Source of the DNA: an uncultured Prochlorococcus sp.
GTDB lineage: Bacteria > Cyanobacteriota > Cyanobacteriia > PCC-6307 > Cyanobiaceae
DNA length: 32,701 bases
Assembly (NCBI GenBank): GCA_902536455.1
Contig: CACAXN010000012.1
Span: forward strand, 1-32,701
Reading direction: 5' to 3'
The translations under genes and the position numbers were made by a program. Shown here piece after piece: positions 19,121-26,371 of the stretch. The stretch's first letter is position 1. Every line of letters begins with the position of its first letter. A model generated the notes under the pieces. It made no database searches. It saw only the letters and a list, made by a program, of their open reading frames with translations, and was not told the DNA's origin.

Positions 19121-20086
19121 ATGAGTTCAAACTTCAAAAACCTTTACACATCAAATAATCCTCCTTTACAAGCAACCCTAATAAGAGGGTCAAATATGGA
19201 GTCAATCCATAAGATTCATGCTGTTATATGTGACAAAAAAGGAAGAGTATTAATGTGCGCAGGAAATCCAGAATACAAAAGTTTTATGAGGTCAGCACTA
19301 AAACCATTTCAAGCAATACCCTTTGTAAGTAGTGGAGCTGCATCAAAAATAAATAATGAATCAAAATCAATTGCAATAGCCTGCAGTTCTCATAGTGGAT
19401 CAAAAATCCATGCGAGGGAAGCATTCAAAATATTATGGGAATACGATATCGATATAAACAATTTGAAATGTCCAAAGTTAAAGACAAGTCCATTAGAACA
19501 TAATTGTTCAGGAAAGCATGCTGCATTCCTCGCAACATGCAAAAAATTTAATTGGTCATTAGATAATTACCTTATGGGGGATCATCCACTACAAATCGAA
19601 ATATTCCGAATTGTTTCAGAATTAATTGAAATCCCAAGATCTGAATTAATTGCGGAACGTGATGATTGTGGTGCTCCAACTCTTTATTTAAAGCTTATAG
19701 AAATGTCAAAATTATATGCACTTCTAAGTAGTTCCGACAATGCAGAATTAGAACAAATAAGTAGAGCCATGACAACTAACCCAATGATGATAAGTGATAA
19801 TAATAAATTTGATACAGAAATAATTAAAGGTTCACATGGACAAGTTATAAGTAAAGGTGGTGCTGAAGGCATACAGTGTCTATGCAAGGTCAATGAAGGG
19901 ATTGGACTTGCATTAAAAGTTGAAGATGGCTCAAGAAGAGCAAAGCATGCTGTAAGTCTACATTTATTAAAACAGTTAGAATGGATTTCTAACATAAGAA
20001 TTCAAGACATTGAAGAAAAATTGTTTAATTTTTCAGAAGGTGTGCGAATTGAAGTAGAAGGTCAATTAAAATTCCAAGAATCATAA
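19121..20086 (+). CDS. Asparaginase II family protein (321 aa)
   Basis: Resembles the L-asparaginase II family of the Rhizobium etli type (distinct from the E. coli and plant types), which hydrolyses asparagine to aspartate and ammonia. Recognisable stretches are FMRSALKPFQAIPF near residue 49, the CSSHSG motif near 89, LEHNCSGKHAAFLATC near 127-141, ERDDCGAPTLYL near 184 and the SKGGAEGIQCLC block near 246. The conserved Ser/Lys and Cys pairs expected of this class are present. It may help recycle nitrogen. The start ATG 19121 directly follows the previous TAA. It is the last gene of the operon that begins at 17644. Confidence 0.85.
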   Translation: MSSNFKNLYTSNNPPLQATLIRGSNMESIHKIHAVICDKKGRVLMCAGNPEYKSFMRSALKPFQAIPFVSSGAASKINNESKSIAIACSSHSGSKIHAREAFKILWEYDIDINNLKCPKLKTSPLEHNCSGKHAAFLATCKKFNWSLDNYLMGDHPLQIEIFRIVSELIEIPRSELIAERDDCGAPTLYLKLIEMSKLYALLSSSDNAELEQISRAMTTNPMMISDNNKFDTEIIKGSHGQVISKGGAEGIQCLCKVNEGIGLALKVEDGSRRAKHAVSLHLLKQLEWISNIRIQDIEEKLFNFSEGVRIEVEGQLKFQES

Positions 20087-20132
20087 AGAAGTAGAAAAAA
20101 ATAACCCTTTCAGATGTATGCTATGTATATGT

Positions 20133-20209
<77 letters not shown>

Positions 20210-20218
20210 ACTATAAAT

Positions 20219-20240
20219 TCCCCTAAAAGGGGACTTTTTT
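20219..20240 (+). terminator. Intrinsic terminator after tRNA-fMet
   Basis: A TCCCC stem at 20219-20223 and GGGGA at 20229-20233 enclose a TAAAA loop and are followed by a C and six T residues. The hairpin sits 9 bp after the tRNA CCA end. Confidence 0.8.
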
Positions 20241-20585
20241 AATCAAAATGTAGATAATCAAGAGTATTATCTATTATGACTTCCTAGGATAATTATTAAG
20301 TTTTCATAACTCATAGGAGAATGATTTCTTCAAAGATCTTTTTGCATTGAGAATTTAAAATCAATCCTCACCATTAGGCCAATAATGATGAAAAATATTC
20401 CAATGTATGAGTTCAAAGATAGCTCCAAGACACTTAATTAAGCTTATAACAGAATACTAGCCTACAATTTGTTTGTGTTAAATAGTCTAATAACAAAGAA
20501 TTAAAAAACGAACAGAATGTTAATCGTTTCCTAATTGAATTAAGTAAATTATTAAGGATAAGCAAAATCTTTTAATTTAGTAATA
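20241..20585. other. 345-bp region without a clear gene
   Basis: This stretch follows the tRNA terminator and precedes a small membrane ORF. I find no convincing plus-strand ORF. On the minus strand a 32-codon TTG ORF with a hydrophobic core lies at 20428-20330 (reported separately). Otherwise it is AT-rich, with no strong hairpin and no terminator, and may hold a promoter or small RNA I cannot demonstrate. Confidence 0.5.
20330..20428 (-). CDS. Possible tiny membrane peptide (32 aa, TTG start)
   Basis: Minus-strand reading from TTG 20428 to TGA at 20330. The product starts LELSLNSY, has a hydrophobic core IGIFFIIIGLMV and ends RIDFKFSMQKDL, like a single membrane helix with a basic C-terminal side. 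A TATAAG lies about 18 bp before the TTG on the same strand (about 20446-20451). There is no Shine-Dalgarno and no ATG, so this is speculative and may be chance. Confidence 0.3.
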   Translation of the reverse strand: MELSLNSYIGIFFIIIGLMVRIDFKFSMQKDL

Positions 20586-20732
20586 ATGCAGAATTTATTG
20601 CAACGTGATTTAGGTTCAAATTTACTATCAATAGCAATTATCTTGGGATGGCTAGGGATATTTTTTGTCTTTTTGAGAATATTAACAATTTCAATAAAAC
20701 GAATTTTTGAAGCACTTTTCAAAAAATCATAG
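20586..20732 (+). CDS. Small single-span membrane protein (48 aa)
   Basis: The ORF runs from ATG 20586 to TAG 20730-20732. The product has a polar start (MQNLLQRDLGSN), one hydrophobic segment at about residues 13-35 (LLSIAIILGWLGIFFVFL) and a basic amphipathic tail (SIKRIFEALFKKS). A purine-rich AAGGATAAG lies about 25 bp upstream. I prefer it to the antisense ORF covering the same bases, because of its ATG start and clean membrane topology. Family unknown; lies between the tRNA and the PetP-like gene. Confidence 0.5.
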   Translation: MQNLLQRDLGSNLLSIAIILGWLGIFFVFLRILTISIKRIFEALFKKS

Positions 20733-20785
20733 TTATACAATAAATATAAAAATTTGAATAATCACGTTACACTTAGTTGAATAAG

Positions 20786-20791
20786 TATAAT
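20786..20791 (+). promoter_or_regulatory. Candidate -10 box of the PetP-like gene
   Basis: TATAAT at 20786-20791 predicts transcription from about 20798, only 3 bp before the ATG at 20801, so the mRNA may be nearly leaderless. The position also argues against a start at the TTG 20777. Confidence 0.45.
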
Positions 20792-20800
20792 AACCTAAAA

Positions 20801-21190
20801 ATGTCAATTTTAGATAAGGCAACGATAGGTAACTCTGTTCAAATAAATTTAGAACTTTCAAAAGATAGACTTACAAAAGAAATAATTGATGCTGTTAGAG
20901 TTTCCTCAGTGGCAAAAATTAGTGACTTTAAAATCACTGACGGCAAAGGTATAGGCGTAGTCTTGGAATTATCAAACGGAAAAGAGCAATGGTTTTTTGA
21001 AAATGAAATTGATCTGCTAGATGAAAATGGGAATGTAATTAAAAAATTTAATGATAATAGCAATAATAATAATTTTATATTAGATGCTTATAGGGAATTA
21101 AAGTATGAAAATAAAACCAAGATTAGCAGTTTACTTAATCCAATTAACTTTTTTCTTTGGTTAGTAATATCGTTTAGGGATATATTTTAA
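20801..21190 (+). CDS. PetP-like protein (DUF2862, 129 aa)
   Basis: DUF2862-type protein related to PetP, a small peripheral subunit of the cyanobacterial cytochrome b6f complex that affects cyclic electron flow. The domain spans the first ~70 residues: IGNSVQINLELSKDRL, then ISDFKITDGKGIGVVLELS with GKEQWFFENEIDLLDENG, an SH3-like beta barrel. A linker of Asp/Asn residues (NDNSNNNN) and a C-terminal NPINFFLWLVISFRDIF helix follow. At 129 aa it is longer than classic PetP (about 65 aa); the extra C-terminal helix is a picocyanobacterial feature as I recall. ATG 20801 is chosen because a -10 box precedes it. Assignment to the complex itself is inference. Confidence 0.6.
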   Translation: MSILDKATIGNSVQINLELSKDRLTKEIIDAVRVSSVAKISDFKITDGKGIGVVLELSNGKEQWFFENEIDLLDENGNVIKKFNDNSNNNNFILDAYRELKYENKTKISSLLNPINFFLWLVISFRDIF

Positions 21191-21263
21191 ATCATTATAG
21201 ATTTTTCCTAACATAGAGATAATTTCAAAATCACAAAAATTTAAAGAAATTTTCAAAAATTAA

Positions 21264-22259
21264 ATGTCAAAAAATATAATCGATGTAAAAAATTTATCGA
21301 AGTCATTTTATATCTCTTCCAAAGAACCAGGATTAAAAGGAACAATTAAACACTTTTTCAGAAGAAAGAGCACAAGTTTAAAGGTAATAAAAAACGTAAG
21401 TTTTGAAATCAAAGAAGGTGAAATAGTAGGTTTTCTGGGTGCTAATGGAGCTGGTAAAACAACAATATTAAAAATGCTGTGTGGATTGATTTACCCAAGT
21501 GAAGGCTCAATATTAGTTTCTGGCTATTTACCTTTCAAAAGAAAAGAAAATTTTCTTAAAAAGATTACATTGATAATGGGTCAAAAACAACAATTGATTT
21601 GGGATCTTCCACCAATTGAATCACTTTATTTAAATGCATCAATATACGACATAGACAAGTTCGAAGCAAAAAGAAGAATAAAAAAATTATCAGAGATGCT
21701 TGAAATTAGTGATGAGCTATTCATACCTGTTAGAAAATTGTCTCTTGGCCAGCGAATGAAGTCAGAATTAATGGCAGCATTAATACATGAGCCAAATATT
21801 CTATTTTTAGACGAGCCTACACTTGGTTTAGATATTAATGCACAGAGAAATTTAAGAAAGTTTCTTGAGAAATATAATAAAGAAACTAATGCAACAATAT
21901 GCCTAACTAGTCATTACATGAAAGATATTACATCACTATGCAAAAGGGTTATATGTGTTCAGAACGGGTCCATTTCATATGATGGAAAACTAGATCAATT
22001 ATTAAAAAAACTTTCTCCAGTCAAAGAAATATTAGTTGTATGTCGTTCAGAAGAAGATGCAAAAAGATTAGAGACTTCTGGTTTTAGTATTAAGAATAAA
22101 GCAAAGAACGAAATTACAATACAAATTAAAAACGACTCTATAACTTCTTCATTAAGGACTATCATAAATAATTTTGATATTGAAGACCTTTATGTAAATG
22201 AACCACCCATAGATGAAATCATTGGAAAAGTATTAATTAAAAATGATTATGATTTCTAA
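21264..22259 (+). CDS. ABC-2 transporter ATP-binding protein (331 aa)
   Basis: ATPase subunit of an ABC-2 type exporter. Walker A GANGAGKTT is at about residues 59-67, the Q-loop MGQKQQLIWD near 109, signature LSLGQRMKSEL near 159, Walker B ILFLDEPTLGLD near 180 and the H-loop LTSHYM near 216; a C-terminal regulatory segment follows (VKEILVVCRSEEDAKRLE). The NatA-like layout with an N-terminal extension and the coupled permease pair match the group with DUF990/ABC2_membrane_6 permeases. Substrate unknown. Its stop overlaps the first permease start, so the three genes form one translationally coupled unit. Confidence 0.85.
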   Translation: MSKNIIDVKNLSKSFYISSKEPGLKGTIKHFFRRKSTSLKVIKNVSFEIKEGEIVGFLGANGAGKTTILKMLCGLIYPSEGSILVSGYLPFKRKENFLKKITLIMGQKQQLIWDLPPIESLYLNASIYDIDKFEAKRRIKKLSEMLEISDELFIPVRKLSLGQRMKSELMAALIHEPNILFLDEPTLGLDINAQRNLRKFLEKYNKETNATICLTSHYMKDITSLCKRVICVQNGSISYDGKLDQLLKKLSPVKEILVVCRSEEDAKRLETSGFSIKNKAKNEITIQIKNDSITSSLRTIINNFDIEDLYVNEPPIDEIIGKVLIKNDYDF

Positions 22260-23043
22260 TTTGTTTAAAAGCAAGATATTCACCTTATTAAAGGTTCAAT
22301 ATTCAAACATGATGGAATACAGGGTAGAGATTGCTTTATGGGCCATTTCAGGGATTATACCTTTTTTCATGTTAAACATATGGACAAACAATAACCTAAA
22401 TGAATCGTTAAACATTAGTGATGTTATGCTTTCTAGGTATTTCTTATGTGCCTTTTTTGTCAGACAGTTTTCTGTAGTTTGGGTGGTATTTAGCTTTGAA
22501 GAAGATTCCATTTTAGGAAAAGTTTCACCATATCTAATACAACCTTTAAATCCATTTTTAAGATATTTTGCTCAACATATTGCTGAACAAATAACAAGAT
22601 TTCCATTCGCACTTATAATCGCATTTTTCTTTTTTATTTTTAATCCAGAAAGCTTATGGATTCCAAATATAGGTACTTTATTTTTATCTATTATAGCTAC
22701 CTTTTTTTCTTTCTTAATTCAATTTTTAATTCAATCAATCATAGCATGTTTATGTTTTTGGACAGAAAAAGCTTCATCAGTAGAAAGATTATTATTTATC
22801 CCAACTTTATTTCTTTCAGGTTTATTGGCTCCTGTAGTTTCCTTTCCAGAATACGTGAAATCTTGGATATATTTGACTCCATTCCCATATTTAATCGATT
22901 TCCCTGCAAACCTTCTATCGGGTAATGCAACAAATATTAATGGAGGACTTAGCATGCAAATATTATGGATTATTTTGCTTTTCCCAATATTTAAAAAAGT
23001 ATGGGCTTTGGGAACAAGAAAATATACGGCCATGGGATCATGA
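22243..23043 (+). CDS. ABC-2 permease 1 (DUF990-type, 266 aa)
   Basis: Integral membrane half of the ABC-2 exporter, with about six hydrophobic segments and few charged residues. Family-like parts are YSNMMEYRVEIALWAISGII, FFVRQFSVVWVVFSFEEDSI, ISPYL-type VSPYLIQPLNPFLRY near residue 90, and SGLLAPVVSFPEYV near 190. The start is ATG 22243 (overlaps the ATPase gene by 17 bp); ATG 22249 is an alternative. Its stop TGA overlaps the ATG of permease 2. Confidence 0.8.
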   Translation: MIMISNLFKSKIFTLLKVQYSNMMEYRVEIALWAISGIIPFFMLNIWTNNNLNESLNISDVMLSRYFLCAFFVRQFSVVWVVFSFEEDSILGKVSPYLIQPLNPFLRYFAQHIAEQITRFPFALIIAFFFFIFNPESLWIPNIGTLFLSIIATFFSFLIQFLIQSIIACLCFWTEKASSVERLLFIPTLFLSGLLAPVVSFPEYVKSWIYLTPFPYLIDFPANLLSGNATNINGGLSMQILWIILLFPIFKKVWALGTRKYTAMGS

Positions 23044-23834
23044 ATCCAAGAAAATATTTAAGGGTTTATACGAAATTTTTACATACTTCGTTAGCTTCTG
23101 AATTGGAGTATAAAACGAATATATTAATTGATTTAATTACATCAATTTTAAGTTTAATAGGGAGTATTTTTTTATTATCAATTTTCTTTCAGAATAATAA
23201 GAGTATTGGAGGATGGGAATTTGAACAAGCACTAATAATACAAGGTATTTATACAATTCTGAATGGGATAACTAATACATGGTTCAATCCAAATCTTACG
23301 GAAATAGTCAAACACATAAGAGAAGGAACCTTGGATTTCGTACTTTTAAAACCTATAGATAGTCAATTTTATATCTCCTTAAAAAAAATAACTCCTTCTG
23401 GTTTTTTAGAAATACTTCTTGGATTTTGCTTGTTATTATACTGTATCAAAATAAATCAGATAACAATAAATTTCAGTTTTTTGACTCTATTTTTAATAAC
23501 TATAATCTGCTCTATTTGCATTTTATATAGCTTATGGTTTTTTATCTCTACAACTACTATTTGGTTTGTTAAGACTTGGAATGCGACAGAGGTATTAAGA
23601 TCGTTCCTTTACATTGGAAGATTTCCATTGAATTCTTTTACATTTTCCCTGCAAATATTTTTTAGTGTGTTCATTCCTATTGCGTTTATAACTACAATAC
23701 CTTCCGAAGTTTTCCTAGGTCTTTCTCAATTTTGGAAAATAATGCTTGAAGTTTTTGTTACTATAGTATTTCTTTTTTCTTCTAGAAAGTTCTGGTTATT
23801 TGCATTGAAATTCTATTCATCAGCTTCTAGTTAA
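23040..23834 (+). CDS. ABC-2 permease 2 (DUF990-type, 264 aa)
   Basis: Second membrane subunit, also about six hydrophobic segments. Characteristic stretches are SELEYKTNILIDLITSILS near residue 18, LIIQGIYTILNGITNTWFNP near 68, the REGTLDFVLLKPIDSQFY block near 97 (the ABC-2 G-x-L-D-x-x-L-x-x-P-x-x-x motif) and IGRFPLNSF near 200. The ATG at 23040 overlaps the upstream TGA by ATGA, so translation is coupled. Ends 3 bp from the convergent gene at 23838. Confidence 0.8.
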   Translation: MNPRKYLRVYTKFLHTSLASELEYKTNILIDLITSILSLIGSIFLLSIFFQNNKSIGGWEFEQALIIQGIYTILNGITNTWFNPNLTEIVKHIREGTLDFVLLKPIDSQFYISLKKITPSGFLEILLGFCLLLYCIKINQITINFSFLTLFLITIICSICILYSLWFFISTTTIWFVKTWNATEVLRSFLYIGRFPLNSFTFSLQIFFSVFIPIAFITTIPSEVFLGLSQFWKIMLEVFVTIVFLFSSRKFWLFALKFYSSASS

Positions 23835-23837
23835 ATA

Positions 23838-24104
23838 TTATTTAATAGCAGCCTTGCAAAATTCCCAAATTTTTTGCCTACTTTTTAGATTAGAAAGGCT
23901 AGATAATTTATTAAAATTCGATTTTGATTTTTCAACAGATAAAAGCCTGCAATAGTGAACAATTTGAAAATTTCTTGAAATAATTCCTATTTTCAATGCA
24001 ACATCACAAAATATAATAATAAGTGAGATGCTTAAGATAGTAAAAAAAAACTTTCCAAATAATTTTGAATAATTTTCATTTTCAGTCTTAAATTCAAACT
24101 TCAT
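23838..24104 (-). CDS. Small membrane-anchored hypothetical protein (88 aa)
   Basis: Unrecognised. A basic/acidic N-terminus is followed by one hydrophobic segment at about residues 19-38 (FFFTILSISLIIIFCDVAL), then a soluble C-terminal part with HYCRLLSVEK and SRQKIWEFCKAAIK near the end; the cysteines at residue ~52 and near the C-terminus (83) could be functional. Topology suggests an anchored soluble domain. The start ATG at 24104 overlaps the stop of the upstream gene by one base (TAATG), so the two are coupled. Convergent with permease 2 across 3 bp. Confidence 0.5.
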   Translation of the reverse strand: MKFEFKTENENYSKLFGKFFFTILSISLIIIFCDVALKIGIISRNFQIVHYCRLLSVEKSKSNFNKLSSLSNLKSRQKIWEFCKAAIK

Positions 24105-24331
24105 TATTTAACAATGTGTTTTGGACACTTAATCGCAGCAATAGCAATAGCTGTAACTTTAAAATTTTCTGACTTTTCGATAACCTTTTTTACTTCTAAT
24201 GGTCCAAATTTATTACTTGCATCACTGTAAGAAAGAAGTAAAGATTTGTAATTATCATGACCTAAGTCTCTATATTCACAAAAATTATCTCCTACATAAT
24301 TCAAAAGAGTGATTAATGTTAATTCAACCAT
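24104..24331 (-). CDS. Small hypothetical soluble protein (75 aa)
   Basis: Unrecognised. No membrane segment; the sequence reads as mixed alpha/beta (MVELTLITLLNYVGDNFCEY, SKFGPLEVKK-type NKFGPLEVKKVIEKSENFK, IAAIKCPKH at the end). It overlaps the start of the membrane-anchored gene by one base, so the pair is probably a two-gene unit. Its own upstream sequence is the 440-bp region with a candidate small RNA on the opposite strand. Confidence 0.5.
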   Translation of the reverse strand: MVELTLITLLNYVGDNFCEYRDLGHDNYKSLLLSYSDASNKFGPLEVKKVIEKSENFKVTAIAIAAIKCPKHIVK

Positions 24332-24373
24332 TAAGCTTATAAACTAACAAATTCTTTATGAATAATACAATGC

Positions 24374-24402
24374 TTGACACTTTAAACAAGTTTAATTACA
24401 TA
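24374..24402 (+). promoter_or_regulatory. Candidate promoter upstream of the structured RNA
   Basis: TTGACA at 24374-24379, a 17-bp spacer and TACATA at 24397-24402 form a near-consensus sigma-70 pair, predicting transcription from about 24409. A second -10-like TATGAT at 24483-24488 would give a start near 24494. Confidence 0.4.
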
Positions 24403-24493
24403 AAAAACTAGTATTTAGGAAAAAAATTTAGTAAAGCAACCTAAAAAAAGAAAATTATTCTTGAATTTCAAGGCTAACTTTTATGATAAACAG

Positions 24494-24625
24494 TATTGCA
24501 CTATCTGTAGCGTGTTGAAGTGAACCATGCTGCACTACAGGTAGGGGGTTGCAATTTTTGCAGAATTGGTTTAAAAATAAGATTCCCCATCACCAGGCCA
24601 CACAAATGTGAGGCCTTTTTTTTTT
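24494..24625 (+). ncRNA. Candidate structured small RNA
   Basis: A non-coding stretch with several nested hairpins ends in a strong terminator. Stem 1 pairs CTATCTGTAG (24501-24510) with CTACAGGTAG (24535-24544), ten pairs including one G-U, enclosing an inner GCGTG/CATGC stem. Stem 2 pairs GGGG (24545-24548) with CCCC (24584-24587) and contains a small GCAA/TTGC hairpin. The terminator hairpin with ten T residues is at 24595-24625. The 5' end is a guess based on a TATGAT at about 24483. No known RNA family was recognised; it does not look like 6S, SRP, RNase P or tmRNA. Confidence 0.55.
24595..24625 (+). terminator. Strong intrinsic terminator
   Basis: Stem AGGCC (24595-24599) and CACA pairing with TGTG and GGCCT, loop AA, followed by ten T residues (24616-24625). 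It has no protein-coding gene before it on the plus strand, so it marks the end of a non-coding transcript. Confidence 0.85.
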
Positions 24626-24706
24626 AAATGAAGTTATAAACTTAAGTATTGGTCAATTAAATAAGAAATTAATATAAATCTAAAACAATAAGTAAAAATA
24701 AGATAA

Positions 24707-24784
24707 ATGTATCTTTTATTAACTTCTACTGCCATTGGTCTTTTTTTGAACACAACTGTATTGGTAATCTCAATTAATCTATAA
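24707..24784 (+). CDS. Possible 25-aa membrane peptide
   Basis: ATG 24707 to TAA 24782-24784 encodes MYLLLTSTAIGLFLNTTVLV plus ISINL, a single hydrophobic helix typical in size of small photosystem or b6f subunits, none of which it matches. It overlaps the 3' end of the convergent TauE gene by 11 bp. There is no clear ribosome binding site, so the evidence is weak. Confidence 0.25.
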   Translation: MYLLLTSTAIGLFLNTTVLVISINL

Positions 24785-25589
24785 GACTTCTTATTGATTT
24801 AACTAATAAGCTAATACCAACCAAAAGACAAACTGTAGTAAATGCTTTCTTAATTACTATATTCCCTTTTAATTTTGATAAATGAGCTCCGAAATAACCT
24901 CCAGTAAAAGACCCAATTATTAATATTATTAATATATTTGTAGGAACTGATCCTATTTTACTCAAAAATATTGATCCGGTAAAATTCCAAAAAATCCCAA
25001 CTGTTAAGAATGTCAAACTTATAGCTCTCGTAAAATCCATTCCATAGGTTTTTATTAAAAGTATTGTTACAAGTAATCCAGTTCCTGAAGAAATAGAACC
25101 ATTTAAAATACCTATTAGAAAAACAAAAATTAAAAATCTTATTTTATTAACTAAATTAGGTTTATTTATTCCAGATGATAAACCTAAATCTGCTTTGAAG
25201 AATGAGTAAAAAGCTAATAAAATTGAAATTATTCCTAAAAATAAGTATAAATATTGTTCTGAAATATATCTAACAATAGAGGTACCAAAAATTACCCCCG
25301 GTAATCCAAAAATTAAAATTTGCCAAGCAACCCATAAATCACTCCTTAGAGATTTGTAATTTCTTAATGAACCACCTATTCCTAATGCTACTGTTGCTAA
25401 TTTATGACTAGCTAGAGCTTGATAATAAGGAACACCAGATAAAATCAAAGCTGGCAACTGGAGTAATCCTGCTCCTCCTCCAGAAATTGCCGAAAAGGTA
25501 TTTGAAAAGAAGGATATCAAAAAGTAATAAACACTTTTAAAAATAGAATGATCAAATATATCTACAATTGTTGTCAATAAATAAAGCAT
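24774..25589 (-). CDS. TauE/SafE family permease (271 aa)
   Basis: Membrane protein of the TauE/SafE (former DUF81) family, which exports sulfite, sulfoacetate or related organic anions; substrate here unknown. Eight or so hydrophobic segments are arranged as two repeats, each with the family motif rich in glycine: SAISGGGAGLLQLPALILSG near residue 33 with SHKLATVALGIGGSLRNYK, and NGSISSGTGLLVTILLI near 160 with RAISLTFL. ATG 25589 gives a standard length. Monocistronic, divergent from the HNH gene (137-bp gap). Confidence 0.88.
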   Translation of the reverse strand: MLYLLTTIVDIFDHSIFKSVYYFLISFFSNTFSAISGGGAGLLQLPALILSGVPYYQALASHKLATVALGIGGSLRNYKSLRSDLWVAWQILIFGLPGVIFGTSIVRYISEQYLYLFLGIISILLAFYSFFKADLGLSSGINKPNLVNKIRFLIFVFLIGILNGSISSGTGLLVTILLIKTYGMDFTRAISLTFLTVGIFWNFTGSIFLSKIGSVPTNILIILIIGSFTGGYFGAHLSKLKGNIVIKKAFTTVCLLVGISLLVKSIRSLID

Positions 25590-25726
25590 TAATTATAAAT
25601 TCCGATATTTTTAATAATTAAATATCTATTTTAAAAAGAAACGTTAGGCTTAAATAGTTTATATTTTCTTTTTCAATCATAGTTTAATAAAAACTGTTAT
25701 TATCGAAAAAAATTATCAAGAATATT

Positions 25727-26068
25727 ATGCATAAACAAGATGCAATTTACCTTGATCAGCTATGTCCCAAGATAAGCAATAAAAGTTGGAGAGATTCATT
25801 ACATAAACTTACTAAACACAAATGTATTTATTGTGGAAACCCATCAGAATCACTTGATCACCTTCATCCAATGTCAAAAGGGGGTACAAGTAGAACAAGT
25901 AATTGCGTGCCATGTTGTTTGTCATGTAATGGTAAAAAATCAGATTCTGAAGTTCTCAGTTGGTATAGAAAACAAAATTTTTATGATCCCAGAAGGGCTA
26001 TGGCAATTCGAGCATGGTTTAATGATGATTTAAAACTAGCATCAGTTCTTTTAAACTATTTAAAATAA
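25727..26068 (+). CDS. HNH endonuclease family protein (113 aa)
   Basis: Small HNH nuclease-fold protein. Zinc ligands C33-x-x-C36 (CIYCG) and C64-x-x-C67 (CLSC) bracket the catalytic DHLHP at residues 44-48 and the central Asn in NCVPCCLSCNGKK. The C-terminus has YRKQNFYDPRRAMAIRAWF. This short form is common in picocyanobacteria and not linked to an intron or phage here; DNA nicking activity is inferred. An AT-rich stretch with TATTAT (25722-25727) directly abuts the ATG. Confidence 0.85.
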   Translation: MHKQDAIYLDQLCPKISNKSWRDSLHKLTKHKCIYCGNPSESLDHLHPMSKGGTSRTSNCVPCCLSCNGKKSDSEVLSWYRKQNFYDPRRAMAIRAWFNDDLKLASVLLNYLK

Positions 26069-26167
26069 TAGTAAAAAAAGATGAATTTAAGAATTTCCTA
26101 AGATTCCTGAAAATGTTTTGAATAAGGCTTAAATTTAACTTACTATTTGGAAAGTATTGAAATATAA

Positions 26168-26362
26168 TTATATAATTCTTTTTTCTTTGAAATTTATTTC
26201 AAAGCTCTCGGGGTTTTTAATATTAGAATAATCTTCTTTCCACATTATTGGAGAATTAATAACTTTTCTCTCAGGAGATTTTACTGAAAAAATCAATCCA
26301 AAAACAAAAAGAATAGTCATCAAGATAATAATCATTACTAATTTGTCTGAAATATTATTCAT
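26168..26362 (-). CDS. Small single-span membrane protein (64 aa)
   Basis: Unrecognised. Short cytoplasmic N-terminus (MNNISDKL), one hydrophobic segment at about residues 9-27 (VMIIILMTILFVFGLIFSV), and a soluble tail with VINSPIMWKEDYSNIKNPES. It lies 9 bp downstream of the secreted 133-aa gene in the same direction, so they may share a transcript. Confidence 0.45.
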   Translation of the reverse strand: MNNISDKLVMIIILMTILFVFGLIFSVKSPERKVINSPIMWKEDYSNIKNPESFEINFKEKRII

Positions 26363-26371
26363 TTATTTAAT

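Noticed and set aside
20552-20740. Minus-strand 62-aa ORF after the tRNA
   Set aside because: It begins at TTG and overlaps the better plus-strand 48-aa ATG ORF with membrane topology.
22656-22925. Plus-strand 89-aa ORF inside permease 1
   Set aside because: It is a shifted frame of a conserved permease.
25833-26033. Plus-strand 66-aa ORF inside the HNH gene
   Set aside because: It is an out-of-frame shadow; the zinc and HNH motifs are in the longer frame.
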